Assembly (NCBI RefSeq): GCF_041200175.1
Contig: NZ_CP165727.1
Location: 5,769,501-5,833,500, forward strand
Source: Streptomyces sp. R33
Lineage (GTDB): Bacteria > Actinomycetota > Actinomycetes > Streptomycetales > Streptomycetaceae
Length of the DNA: 64,000 bases
Direction of reading: 5' to 3'
The notes under the pieces are model-generated. The model was not told the DNA's origin, did no database searches, and was given only the letters and a program-made list of their open reading frames with translations. Made by a program: the position numbers and the translations under genes. Of this stretch, positions 17,748 to 28,336 are shown piece after piece. The number at the start of each line of letters is the position of its first letter. Positions within the stretch are counted from its first letter, which is position 1.

Positions 17748-17912
17748 GGGGGGCCAAAGGGGTCTGGGAGAGGACGGACCGACGGTAGACGGCCGTGGTC
17801 ACGGCCACCGGGAGGTTGTGTAACAGCGGTGCGTACGGTGGAAGGGCGCAGGCAGAATCGGGACCAAAGTCCCGGACCGCGCGCTGTCCGCCGGAACAGA
17901 GGGAGGGCTCCT

Positions 17913-18293
17913 GTGACATCAGTCGATCGGCCATCGCCGCCACAACCGGCACAGCCGGCACCGGATCCGGTGCCCGGGGTGCTCACCGTGCTGACCACGG
18001 TCGACTCGGCGGAGGCGGCCGCGGCGCTCGCACGCGGCGCGGTCCAGGCGCGGCTGGCCGCGTGCGCGCAGATCTCCGGGCCGGTGACGTCCGTCTACCA
18101 CTGGAAGGACGCGCTGGAGACCGCTCAGGAATGGCAGGTGCTGTTCAAGACCACCACGGCCGCGTACCCGGCCCTGGAGGCCCGGCTGACCGCCGATCAC
18201 CCGTACGACACACCGGAGATCATCGCCACCCCGGTGGTGCGGGGCGGCGCGGACTACCTGGCGTGGGTCGCGAGCGAGGTGACGGCCGGATGA
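17913..18293 (+). CDS. cutA: CutA1-type divalent-cation tolerance protein
   Basis: A 126-residue protein of the CutA1 family, small trimeric ferredoxin-like-fold proteins linked to copper and other divalent metal tolerance, though the molecular role is unsettled. Family segments are LTTVDSAEAAAALARGAVQARLAACAQI, VYHWKDALETAQEWQVLFKTT and the C-terminal HPYDTPEIIATPVVRGGADYLAWV. GTG 17913 follows GGGAGGG at an ideal distance; a much longer upstream frame is not supported. The first 20 residues are a Pro-rich tail not found in the core family. The stop overlaps the next gene start (ATGA). Confidence 0.9.
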   Translation: MTSVDRPSPPQPAQPAPDPVPGVLTVLTTVDSAEAAAALARGAVQARLAACAQISGPVTSVYHWKDALETAQEWQVLFKTTTAAYPALEARLTADHPYDTPEIIATPVVRGGADYLAWVASEVTAG

Positions 18294-18709
18294 CCGCCGA
18301 GCTCCCCTTCTTCGTGTACGGGACCCTGCGCCCCGGGGAGGTCAACCACGCCCTGTTCCTGCGGGGCCGGACGGCCGCCGAGGAGCCCGCGCGGCTTCCG
18401 GACGCGCTCCTCTACGACGGTCCCGGCTACCCGTACGCCGTCCAGCACCCGGGATCGGAGATCGTCGGCGAGCTGGTCACCCCGGCGCCCGGCACGTACG
18501 GGAGGCTCCTGGCCGAACTGGACCGGCTGGAGGAGTACCACGGCCCCGACCGGCCGCTGAACGTCTACGACCGGGTCCGCCGGGACGCGGTCCGCCCGGA
18601 CGGCACCCGGACCCCCGCGTGGGTCTACCTGGCGGCCCCGCTGCTGGCCCGCCGGCTGCGCGAGTCCGGCACCGAGATACCGGGCGGCGACTGGTTCGGG
18701 CGGCGATAG
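18290..18709 (+). CDS. Gamma-glutamylcyclotransferase-like protein
   Basis: A 139-residue protein of the GGCT/AIG2 fold. The diagnostic glycine loop is FFVYGTLRPGEVNH (residues 7-20), and the catalytic acid is expected in LDRLEEYHG (Glu near 82). The end, PAWVYLAAPLLARRL, is the closing strand. Family enzymes release 5-oxoproline from gamma-glutamyl compounds, but many bacterial members have no assigned substrate. It is coupled to cutA by a 4-bp overlap and ends 11 bp before the convergent dnaG stop. Confidence 0.85.
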   Translation: MTAELPFFVYGTLRPGEVNHALFLRGRTAAEEPARLPDALLYDGPGYPYAVQHPGSEIVGELVTPAPGTYGRLLAELDRLEEYHGPDRPLNVYDRVRRDAVRPDGTRTPAWVYLAAPLLARRLRESGTEIPGGDWFGRR

Positions 18710-18720
18710 GGGGCAGCGCG

Positions 18721-20637
18721 TTACAGCCCCTCGGCGCCGCGGTTGCGCAGGCGCTGGCCGTACTGCTGGAGGACCCAGAGCTCCTCCTGGACCGCCGCCA
18801 GTTGCTCCGGCGGTGCCTGCGGGCCCAGGCGCGACATGGTGCCCTGGATCTCGTGGACCCGGCGGTCGACCGCGCGCAGCCGGACCTGGACCAGCTGGAC
18901 CCCCGCGTACACCTCGTCCACCGTCTTGGCGTGGATGGCCTCGACCGCCAGCTCGGTGACGAGCGCGCGGACCGTGTCGTTCGGCGCGGCGTCGCGGACC
19001 CGGGCCAAGTAGTCGTCGGTGCCCAGGGAGGCGCCGCCCGCCGCCTGGATGGCCTCGCGGACCGCCGCGTACGGCGGGGCGGTGAACTCGTCCACCCCGT
19101 ACGCGTCGAAGGCCGGGGAGACCAGGGCCGGCCGCTGCAGCGCCAGCTTGAGCAGCTCGCGCTCGGTGCGGTGCGCCGGGCTGCGCAGGTTCAGCGCCGG
19201 TCCGCCCGCCGCCGGGGCGGAGGGCGCCGGCGGCGCCTCGTACGACGCGTGCGAGGACCGGCCGCGGCCCTGCTGCTGGCCGCCGGGCTGGTTGCCCCGC
19301 TCCCGCGCCCAGCGCGCCAGCTGTGCGACCCGCTTGACCACGAACTGCTCGTCCCGGATGCCCAGCATCCCCGCCAGCTGGACCGCCGACTCGTGCTGGA
19401 TCGCGATGTTCTTGATGTTGGCGACGACCGGTGCCGCCTCGTCCAGCGCGGCCGCCCGGCCCGCCGGGTTCTCCAGGTTGTGCCGGGCCACGATGTGCCG
19501 CAGCGCGAACTCGAACAGCGGGGTCCGGGCCTCCACCAGCCCGGCCACGGCCGCGTCCCCCTGCGCCAGTCGCAGGTCGCACGGGTCCATGCCGCCAGGG
19601 GCGATGGTGATGGAGGTTTCGGCGGCGAACTTCTGGTCGTCCTCGAAGGCGCGCAGCGCGGCCTTCTGGCCGGCCGCGTCGCCGTCGAAGGTGAAGATCA
19701 CCTCGGCCGTCGCGTTGTCCATCAGCAGGCGGCGCAGGATCTTGATGTGGTCGCCGCCGAAGGCGGTGCCGCAGGTCGCGATCGCGGTCGTGACCCCGGC
19801 CATGTGGCAGGCCATCACGTCCGTGTAGCCCTCGACCACCACGGCCCGCGAGGTCTTCGCGATCTCCTTCTTCGCCAGGTCGATGCCGTACAGCACCTGG
19901 GACTTCTTGTAGATCGCCGTCTCGGGCGTGTTCAGGTACTTCGGCCCGTTGTCGTCGTCGCGCAGCTTGCGCGCGCCGAAACCGACCACCTCGCCGCTGA
20001 TGTCGCGGATCGGCCACATCAGCCGGCCGCGGAAGCGGTCGATGGGCTTGCCGCTGCGGCTGTCCTGGGCCAGGCCGGAGGTGATCAGCTCCTTGTCGCT
20101 GAAGCCCTTGCCGCGCAGGAAGCGCGTCAGGTGGTCCCAGCCGGCCGGGCTGTACCCGACGCTGAAGTGCTCGGCGGCGGCCTGGTCGAAGCCGCGCTCC
20201 GCCAGGAACCTGCGGCCGATCTCCGCCTCGGCGCTGCCCAGCTGCTCGACGTAGAACTGGGCGGCCGCCTTGTGCGCCTCGACGAGCCGGATGCGCTCGC
20301 CGCGGCCGCTGGTGCCGGCGGTGTAGCCGCCCTCCTCGTACCGCAGGGTGATGCCGGCCTGTCCGGCGAGGCGCTCGACCGCTTCGGAGAACGACAGGTG
20401 GTCGATCTTCATGATGAAGTCGAGGGTGTCCCCGCCCGCCTGGCAGCCGAAGCAGTGGTAGAGACCCTTGCTGGGGCTGACCTGGAAGGACGGGGACTTC
20501 TCGTCGTGGAAGGGGCAGAGGCCCTTGAGGTTGCCGCCGCCCGCGTTGCGCAGTTGGAGGTAGTCGGAGACCACGGCGTCGATCGGGACCGCGTCCCGTA
20601 CCGCCTTCACGTCGTCGTCGTTGATCCGTCCTGCCAC
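18721..20637 (-). CDS. dnaG: DNA primase
   Basis: Synthesises RNA primers for chromosome replication, working with the replicative helicase. The 638-residue protein has the N-terminal zinc-binding domain (CPFHDEKSPSF and CFGC, with Cys-His-Cys-Cys ligands, about residues 41-67), the RNA polymerase domain with RGRLMWPIRD, the TOPRIM motifs VVVEGYTDVMACHMAG and FTFDGDAAGQKAALRAFEDD (metal-binding Glu and Asp residues), and a C-terminal helicase-interacting domain ending YGQRLRN. A Gln/Gly-rich linker (NQPGGQQQGRGRSS, about 450) precedes that domain. GTG 20637 gives the standard VAGRIND start. Confidence 0.97.
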   Translation of the reverse strand: MAGRINDDDVKAVRDAVPIDAVVSDYLQLRNAGGGNLKGLCPFHDEKSPSFQVSPSKGLYHCFGCQAGGDTLDFIMKIDHLSFSEAVERLAGQAGITLRYEEGGYTAGTSGRGERIRLVEAHKAAAQFYVEQLGSAEAEIGRRFLAERGFDQAAAEHFSVGYSPAGWDHLTRFLRGKGFSDKELITSGLAQDSRSGKPIDRFRGRLMWPIRDISGEVVGFGARKLRDDDNGPKYLNTPETAIYKKSQVLYGIDLAKKEIAKTSRAVVVEGYTDVMACHMAGVTTAIATCGTAFGGDHIKILRRLLMDNATAEVIFTFDGDAAGQKAALRAFEDDQKFAAETSITIAPGGMDPCDLRLAQGDAAVAGLVEARTPLFEFALRHIVARHNLENPAGRAAALDEAAPVVANIKNIAIQHESAVQLAGMLGIRDEQFVVKRVAQLARWARERGNQPGGQQQGRGRSSHASYEAPPAPSAPAAGGPALNLRSPAHRTERELLKLALQRPALVSPAFDAYGVDEFTAPPYAAVREAIQAAGGASLGTDDYLARVRDAAPNDTVRALVTELAVEAIHAKTVDEVYAGVQLVQVRLRAVDRRVHEIQGTMSRLGPQAPPEQLAAVQEELWVLQQYGQRLRNRGAEGL

Positions 20638-20671
20638 CCGTGAAGTCTACGGCCGGACGCCGACAAACCCG

Positions 20672-21946
20672 TCAGGCCCCCTGGCCCTCCAGCAGGGAGT
20701 CAAGCGGAATCGACGGGTCCGCCAGCGCCTCGCGGTTGACCTGCGCCTTCGACCGGATCAGGGCCTGGATGTGCTCGGTGACATCCCACACATTCACGTT
20801 CATTCCGGCCAGCACCCGCCCCTCCGACAGCCAGAACGCGATGAACTCCCGCTTGGCCGCGTCGCCGCGGATCAGCACCTGGTCGTAGCCGCCCACCGGG
20901 GCGTACCCCGAGTACTCCAGGCCCACGTCGTACTGGTCGGAGAAGAAGTACGGCACCCGGTCGTACGACACCTCCTGCCCCAGCATCGCCCGCGCCGCGG
21001 CAGGGCCGCCGTTGAGCGCGTTCGCCCAGTGCTCGACCCGCAGCCGGGTCCCGAGCAGCGGGTGGTGCGCGGCGGCCACGTCCCCGACGGCGAACACGTT
21101 CGGGTCGTTGGTCCGCAGCGAGGCGTCCACGGCGATGCCGCCGCCGTGCTGCCGGTCGACCAGGGCCAGCCCGGAGGTCTCGGCGAGCGCGGTCCGCGGG
21201 GCGGCCCCGATCGCCGCGAGCACGGCGTGCGCGGGGTGCTCCTCCCCGTCGTCGGTCCGGGCGGCGAGCACCATGCCGTCGTGCCCGACGATCTCGGTGA
21301 GCCGCGAACCGAAGTGGAAGCGGACCCCGTGCTCCGCGTGCAGGTCGCCGAACAGCCGGCCGATCTCCGGGCCGAGCACCGCGTGCAGCGGGGTGGCCAG
21401 CGGCTCGATCACGGTGACCTCGGCCCCGTACCCGCGGGCCGCGGCGGCGACCTCCAGGCCGATCCAGCCGGCCCCCGCGATCAGCAGATGGCCGTTGTCC
21501 CGGCCGAGGGTGGCCAGTACGCCCTTCAGCCGCTCGGCGTGGGCGAGCCGGCGCAGGTGGTGCACCCCGGCAAGGCCCGTGCCCGGGATGTCGAGGCGGC
21601 GAGGCTCGGCCCCGGTGGCCAGCAGCAGCTTGTCGTAGTGCAGCGCCGTGCCGTCGCCGAGGACGACCTTCCTGGCCTCCCGGTCCAGGTGGACCGCGGG
21701 CTGGCCGAGGTGCAGCTCGACGTCGGCCCGGGCGTACCAGGACGGCTCGTGGACGAAGACGCTGTCGCGCTCCTCCTTGCCCTGGAGGTACCCCTTGGAC
21801 AGCGGGGGCCGTTCGTAGGGATGGTCGCGCTCGTCGCCGATCAGGATCACCCGCCCCGTGAACCCCTCGGACCTCAGCGTCTCGGCCGCCTTAGCTCCGG
21901 CAAGCCCTGCGCCGACGATGACGAATGTCCGGTGTGCGTCGACCAC
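20672..21946 (-). CDS. Ferredoxin/rubredoxin reductase-type flavoprotein
   Basis: A 424-residue FAD- and NAD(P)H-binding oxidoreductase of the ferredoxin reductase group that feeds electrons to ferredoxins of oxygenases or P450s. Motifs: FVIVGAGLAGAKAAETLR (FAD), YERPPLSKGYLQG, LLIAGAGWIGLEVAAAARGYGAEVTVIE (NAD(P)H), VFAVGDVAAAHHP (FAD flavin side), and a C-terminal reductase domain beginning RVEHWANALNGG. The GTG at 21946 is chosen because it follows GAGGAGG by 6 nt; upstream ATGs are inside the ribosome site region. No ferredoxin or P450 gene adjoins it, so the electron acceptor is unknown. Confidence 0.88.
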   Translation of the reverse strand: MVDAHRTFVIVGAGLAGAKAAETLRSEGFTGRVILIGDERDHPYERPPLSKGYLQGKEERDSVFVHEPSWYARADVELHLGQPAVHLDREARKVVLGDGTALHYDKLLLATGAEPRRLDIPGTGLAGVHHLRRLAHAERLKGVLATLGRDNGHLLIAGAGWIGLEVAAAARGYGAEVTVIEPLATPLHAVLGPEIGRLFGDLHAEHGVRFHFGSRLTEIVGHDGMVLAARTDDGEEHPAHAVLAAIGAAPRTALAETSGLALVDRQHGGGIAVDASLRTNDPNVFAVGDVAAAHHPLLGTRLRVEHWANALNGGPAAARAMLGQEVSYDRVPYFFSDQYDVGLEYSGYAPVGGYDQVLIRGDAAKREFIAFWLSEGRVLAGMNVNVWDVTEHIQALIRSKAQVNREALADPSIPLDSLLEGQGA

Positions 21947-22039
21947 CTGATGCCTCCTCATAACCTCTCCGCCACATGCGACCACATGCGAGCGTCCCGC
22001 ACTGAGCCTGTCGCGTGAAGGGGGAATGGCCCGATCGGC

Positions 22040-23380
22040 TCACCCTTCGGACCGGCGCGTGCGCCGTGTGAGCCGGGCGTGCAGGGAGCGCGCAGAGGCG
22101 TCCGTGAGCGCCGCGATCTGGTCGATGACCGCGCGTTTGCGGGCCTTGTCGTCGGGCGCGGCGTCGAAGATCGCCCGGAACTGCGGGTCCAGTCCCTCGG
22201 GTGCGCGGGCGCTGAGTGCCTCGGCGAGTTCGGCCAGGACGATGCGCTGGTCGGCGCGCAGCCGCTCCTGCTCGTCGCGCTGCATCACGTACAGGTCGGC
22301 GACGGCCTTGAGGACCGCGCACTCGTTGCGCGCCTCGCGCGGGACGACCAGCTCGGCCGCGTACCGGGTCAGCCGGCCGGAGCCGTACGCCTCGCGGGTG
22401 GCGCCCTCGGCGGCCAGGCAGAACCGGCCGATCAGCTGGCTGGTGGCGTCCTTGAGACGGGCCTGGGCGACGGCCGATCCGTCGTACCCGTGCGGCCACC
22501 ACTCCTGCTCCATCAGCCGGTCGAGGGCCTCGCGCAGCTCCTCCGGCTCGGTGTCGGCCGGCACGTACCGGCCGATCGCCACCCGCCAGATGGCCGTGCG
22601 CTCGGGTTCGGCGAAGAGGAGGTTGGGGTCGAGGTGCCCGGCGTGCAGGCCGTCCTCGAAGTCGTGGACCGAGTACGCGACGTCGTCCGACCAGTCCATC
22701 ACCTGGGCCTCGAAGCACTTGCGGTCCGCGGGCGCGCCGCGCCGCAGCCACTCGAAGACCGGCAGGTCGTCCTCGTACGCGCCGAACTTGACCGAGTCGG
22801 GGTCGGTCGGGTGGCCGCCGCGGGCCCACGGGTACTTGGTGGCGGCGTCCAGGCAGGCCCGGGTGAGGTTGAGCCCGACGCTGACGGGCTCGCCGCCGGC
22901 CGGGCCGGACACGAACCGCTTCGGCTCCAGGCGGGTCAGCAGGCGCAGCGACTGGGCGTTGCCCTCGAAGCCGCCGCAGTCCTTGGCGAACTCGTTCAGC
23001 GCCTCCTCACCGTTGTGCCCGAAGGGCGGGTGGCCCGTGTCGTGCGAGAGGCAGGCGGCCTCGACGAGGTCGGGATCGCAGCCGAGGGCCGCGCCGAGCT
23101 CGCGGCCGACCTGGGCGCACTCCAGGGAGTGCGTCAGCCGGGTGCGGGGGCTGGCGTCCCAGTCGTACGAGCGGCTGCCGGGGGTGACCACCTGGGTCTT
23201 CCCGGCGAGGCGGCGCAGCGCCGCGGAGTGCAGGACCCGGGCCCGGTCGCGCTGGAAGGCGGTGCGGCCGGGCCGTTTGTCGGGCTCGGCGGCCCAGCGC
23301 TCGGTGTCGGACGCGTCGTAAGGGCCGTTCGGGTCGAGGTGGCGGACGGGTGCGCTGGCGGTGCCTTCCATGCCTTCCAT
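22040..23380 (-). CDS. dgt: Deoxyguanosinetriphosphate triphosphohydrolase
   Basis: HD-domain enzyme that cleaves dNTPs to deoxynucleosides and triphosphate, controlling nucleotide pools. The 446-residue protein shows the HD metal ligands in order: TRLTHSLECAQVGR (His), CLSHDTGHPPFGHNGEEAL (His-Asp) and a later Asp in MDWSDDVAYSVHDFEDGL. The N-terminal substrate-site region FQRDRARVLHSAALRRLAGKTQV is typical. Two ATGs, 23380 and 23371, are possible starts in a small ATGGAAGGC duplication; 23380 is used here. It lies just upstream of dnaG-side genes on the same strand, a conserved actinobacterial arrangement. Confidence 0.93.
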   Translation of the reverse strand: MEGMEGTASAPVRHLDPNGPYDASDTERWAAEPDKRPGRTAFQRDRARVLHSAALRRLAGKTQVVTPGSRSYDWDASPRTRLTHSLECAQVGRELGAALGCDPDLVEAACLSHDTGHPPFGHNGEEALNEFAKDCGGFEGNAQSLRLLTRLEPKRFVSGPAGGEPVSVGLNLTRACLDAATKYPWARGGHPTDPDSVKFGAYEDDLPVFEWLRRGAPADRKCFEAQVMDWSDDVAYSVHDFEDGLHAGHLDPNLLFAEPERTAIWRVAIGRYVPADTEPEELREALDRLMEQEWWPHGYDGSAVAQARLKDATSQLIGRFCLAAEGATREAYGSGRLTRYAAELVVPREARNECAVLKAVADLYVMQRDEQERLRADQRIVLAELAEALSARAPEGLDPQFRAIFDAAPDDKARKRAVIDQIAALTDASARSLHARLTRRTRRSEG

Positions 23381-23445
23381 GCTCAGACGGTAACCGGAAG
23401 CACCGACAATGCGACCAATCTGAGCAATCCGCGCCAACGCGGTCT

Positions 23446-24192
23446 TTATGCAGTGGCCAGTTTCAGGGCGGCCGGGGAGGCCATGGCGGCCAGGGAGCTC
23501 CGCTGCCGGACCAGGGCCTCGTCGTAGCGCTGGAGTACGAGGCGGGCCAGGGCCGGGTGGTCGCCGAGCGGGGCGGCCGCCGGGCCCGGCGTGGCGGCGG
23601 CGCTCTGCGCGGCGAAGCGGCCGGGGGCCGTGAAGTACGAGGCCACCGCGATCCGGTGGTGGCCGCGGGCGGCGAGGGCGCGGACGGCGTCGGGGACGGC
23701 GGGCGCAGCGGCGGAGGCGTAGGCCGGTACGACGGGCGCGCCGCCGAGGCGCTCGGAGAGCAGGGCGGCGGTGCGGCGGGTGTCGGCCGCCGAGTCGGGG
23801 TCGCGGGAGCCGGCGGCGGCGAGGACGACGGCCGTACTCGCGCCGGGGGACCAGCCGGCCTCGGCGAGGCGCTCGTACAGGGCCTCGACCAGCAGCGGAT
23901 GCGGGCCGAGCGGGGCGGCGACGCAGGTGTCGAGGTGGGCGGCGCGGGCGGCCGCTGCGGGGAGGTCCCGCTTGACGTGGTGGCCGCGGCCGAGGAGCAG
24001 CGGGACGAGCACGGCCGCGCCGGTGGTGTCCTCGAGGGTCTCGCCGAGGAGCGGCCGGTTCAGCTCGACGTGTCCGAGCCGGACGTCGAGGCGGGGGCGG
24101 AGCTCGCGGATCCGGTCGAGGAGGGCCAGGACGGTGGGGAGGGCGCGGGGGTCGCGGCTGCCGTGGGCGACGGCGACGAGGGTGGGCTGCAT
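23446..24192 (-). CDS. Sirohydrochlorin chelatase (CbiX/SirB-like)
   Basis: Inserts iron (or cobalt) into sirohydrochlorin, the last step of siroheme synthesis, in the cytosol. The 248-residue protein contains two CbiX-type halves: LVAVAHGSRDPRALPTVLALLDRI with the metal-binding His near residue 9, then LVPLLLGRGHHVKRDLP, and in the second half VLAAAGSRDPDSAADTRRTAALL and IAVASYFTAPGRFA. NirB in this window needs siroheme, so the chelatase probably serves nitrite reduction. ATG 24192 has GGAG 7 nt upstream. A second coding-like segment in another frame lies directly upstream (24193-24350), raising the possibility that the true protein is longer. Confidence 0.85.
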   Translation of the reverse strand: MQPTLVAVAHGSRDPRALPTVLALLDRIRELRPRLDVRLGHVELNRPLLGETLEDTTGAAVLVPLLLGRGHHVKRDLPAAAARAAHLDTCVAAPLGPHPLLVEALYERLAEAGWSPGASTAVVLAAAGSRDPDSAADTRRTAALLSERLGGAPVVPAYASAAAPAVPDAVRALAARGHHRIAVASYFTAPGRFAAQSAAATPGPAAAPLGDHPALARLVLQRYDEALVRQRSSLAAMASPAALKLATA

Positions 24193-24350
24193 GGGCGGAC
24201 TCCGTCGGACCGGCCCCCCGAGGTGTGCCATGGGCGCAGTCCGCTGAGCTGCATGCCGAGTTGGGTGGTGATCCGGGTCAGCAGCTCAGTGGCCGTGGCG
24301 GGGGGAAAGGGGAGGGACAGGGACTCGGGAGGGTGCACCAGCTCCGTCAT
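24193..24350 (-). other. Out-of-frame coding-like segment upstream of the chelatase
   Basis: From ATG 24350, preceded by AGGA at 7 nt, a frame runs into the chelatase gene in a different register. Its first 50 codons have strong third-position GC and a sensible composition (ATATELLTRITTQLGMQLS looks like a helix). A run of six G on the minus strand (24214-24219) lies where a one-base change would join it to the chelatase frame. It is either an N-terminal extension broken by an indel or sequencing error, or a short independent upstream peptide. Confidence 0.4.
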
Positions 24351-24522
24351 GAACCGATCCTGCGGGCCGCAGGTTGCGTGGGCGTTGCGCGGGGGTGACG
24401 GGTGTTTTCCGGGTGCTCACCCGCTCATTCGTCCGAGTGAAAGGCGGGGGAGGGGGAACTGGGGGCCGGGCGTAGATCGTCAATGTGTGCGAACGACGTG
24501 TGGTGCAACGGGGGGATCGACC

Positions 24523-25206
24523 ATGAAGCTGAAGCTGGTTCCGGGCTGGACGAGGACGGTGGCGGGGCGGCGGCGGGCCGTTCAGACGGTGGTCGCCGGC
24601 TGCGTGCTGCTCCTGCTGCCCTCGGCATGGACGCATGCGGCGGCCGCGGACCGGCTGCGGAGCACGGCCGATGCGCCGGCCGCCGAGGTGGCGGTGGTGT
24701 TCGGGGCGGGGCTGTGGAACGGGCGGCCGACCCCGTATCTGGCCAGACGGCTCGATGCGGCGGCCGAGCTGTACCGGACCGGCAAGGCCAAGGTCGTGCT
24801 CGTCACCGGGGACAACAGCCGCACCGAGTACGACGAGCCCGACGCGATGCGCACGTACCTGACCGCCCACGGGGTGCCGGGCGACCGCATCGTCAGCGAC
24901 TACGCCGGCTTCGACACCTGGGACTCCTGTGTCCGGGCGAAGGAGATCTTCGGGGTGAAGCGGGCCGTGCTGATCAGTCAGGGCTTCCACATACGCCGGG
25001 CCGTCGCGCTGTGCGATGCGGCGGGCGTGGAGGCGTACGGGGTCGGGGTGGATGACGAGCACGATGCGACCTGGTACTACGGCGGCACGCGCGAGGTCTT
25101 CGCGGCGGGCAAGGCGGCGATCGACGCGGTGTTCAAGCCGGAACCGCGGTTCATGGGGCCGAAGGAACCGGGGGTGTCGCGGGCCCTGGGTGCTCCGGCA
25201 AACTGA
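24523..25206 (+). CDS. SanA/YdcF-like (DUF218) membrane protein
   Basis: A 227-residue protein with one N-terminal membrane segment (about 20-40) and an extracytoplasmic DUF218 domain. Characteristic segments are VAVVFGAGLWNGRPTPYLARRLDAAAELY, VVLVTGDNSRTEYDEPDAM, DYAGFDTWDSCVRAKEIFG and VLISQGFHIRRAVALCDAAG. E. coli SanA of this family affects envelope barrier and vancomycin sensitivity, but the biochemical activity is not established. ATG 24523 has a weak GGGGGA site. The 172 bp upstream is divergent from the chelatase and shows no further recognisable site. Confidence 0.85.
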   Translation: MKLKLVPGWTRTVAGRRRAVQTVVAGCVLLLLPSAWTHAAAADRLRSTADAPAAEVAVVFGAGLWNGRPTPYLARRLDAAAELYRTGKAKVVLVTGDNSRTEYDEPDAMRTYLTAHGVPGDRIVSDYAGFDTWDSCVRAKEIFGVKRAVLISQGFHIRRAVALCDAAGVEAYGVGVDDEHDATWYYGGTREVFAAGKAAIDAVFKPEPRFMGPKEPGVSRALGAPAN

Positions 25207-25277
25207 CGCGCCGTCGGCTCTCTATGCCGAATGGTCATATGCGAGTGTGTCCGTCTCACCGTCAGGGGTGTGGAACC

Positions 25278-26048
25278 GTGGCTGTTGTGGATCTGAGCGG
25301 CAAGGCCGTCGTCATCACCGGGGGAGCCCGGGGGCTGGGCGCGGCGGCGGCGCAGGCCGTCGTGGAAGGCGGCGGCAGCGTGCTGATCACCGACGTGCTG
25401 GAGGCGGAGGGCGCGCAGACGGCCGAGAAGCTGGGTGGCGCGGCGCGGTTCCTGCGGCACGACGTCACGAGCGAGGCCGACTGGCAGGCCGCCCTCGACC
25501 ACGCCGTGGCCGAGTTCGGCCGGATGGACGGGCTCGTGAACAACGCCGGCATACCCACCGGGCAGCTCCTGGAGCACGAGAGCGTCGAACACTTCCGCCA
25601 GGTCGTCGAGATCAACCTGGTCGGCACCTTCATCGGCATGAAGACCGCGATACCGCTGCTGCGGGCGAACGGCGGCGGCTGCATCGTCAACATCTCGTCC
25701 GCGGCAGGGCTCACCGGCCTGGCGCTCACCGCGGGGTACGGGGCCTCCAAGTGGGGCGTGCGCGGCCTGTCGAAGATCGGCGCGGTCGAGCTCGCCGAGG
25801 CGGGGATCCGGGTCAACTCGGTACACCCGGGCATGACGCTGACCCCGATGACCGCCCCGGTCGGCATCCGGCCCGGCGAGGGCAACTTCCCCGGCGCCCC
25901 GATGGGCCGCGTCGGCGCCCCGGAGGAGATAGCCCCGGCGGTCGCCTTCCTCCTCTCCGACGCCGCCGCGTACATGACGGGCGCCGAACTCGCGGTGGAC
26001 GGCGGCTGGACCGCCGGACTGACCGTCCGGAACCTCACCGGCCAGTAG
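25278..26048 (+). CDS. Short-chain dehydrogenase/reductase
   Basis: A 256-residue NAD(P)-dependent oxidoreductase of the classical SDR family. The cofactor loop is ITGGARGLGAAAAQ (about 13-26), the structural motif NNAG is at about 87-90, and the catalytic Ser (IVNISSAAG), Tyr and Lys (YGASKWG) are all present. The C-terminus FLLSDAAAYMTGAELAVDGGWTAG is typical of hydroxysteroid- or 3-oxoacyl-type enzymes. GTG 25278 follows CAGGGGTG. Substrate cannot be deduced. It precedes the nitrate reductase gene by 209 bp and is probably a separate transcript. Confidence 0.9.
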   Translation: MAVVDLSGKAVVITGGARGLGAAAAQAVVEGGGSVLITDVLEAEGAQTAEKLGGAARFLRHDVTSEADWQAALDHAVAEFGRMDGLVNNAGIPTGQLLEHESVEHFRQVVEINLVGTFIGMKTAIPLLRANGGGCIVNISSAAGLTGLALTAGYGASKWGVRGLSKIGAVELAEAGIRVNSVHPGMTLTPMTAPVGIRPGEGNFPGAPMGRVGAPEEIAPAVAFLLSDAAAYMTGAELAVDGGWTAGLTVRNLTGQ

Positions 26049-26207
26049 CACCGGCCCCGGCCACTAGCACCTGCCCTGGCCCTGGCCGCGCGTCGGCGGC
26101 TCCGGCCGGGCGTCGGTGGGCCTCGACCGGGTGCCGGCCGCCTGCACGGGCGTCCGGCGGGCCTCACCGGGCCGGCCGGTCCGCGCTGAGGTGCCCGTAC
26201 GGGAGGT

Positions 26208-26234
26208 GTAACCGGAGGCGGCGGCCCGCGTAAC
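26208..26234 (+). promoter_or_regulatory. GlnR-like half sites before nitrate reductase
   Basis: Two GTAAC pentamers at 26208-26212 and 26230-26234 are exactly 22 bp apart, the spacing of the two a-sites in a GlnR box, and lie 24-50 bp upstream of the nitrate reductase ATG. The intervening b-sites match poorly (G...C only). Nothing else notable is seen in 26049-26207 apart from GC-rich simple sequence. Confidence 0.5.
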
Positions 26235-26257
26235 ACCGCCGCCGCAGGCTGGGCCGT

Positions 26258-28336
<2,079 letters not shown>

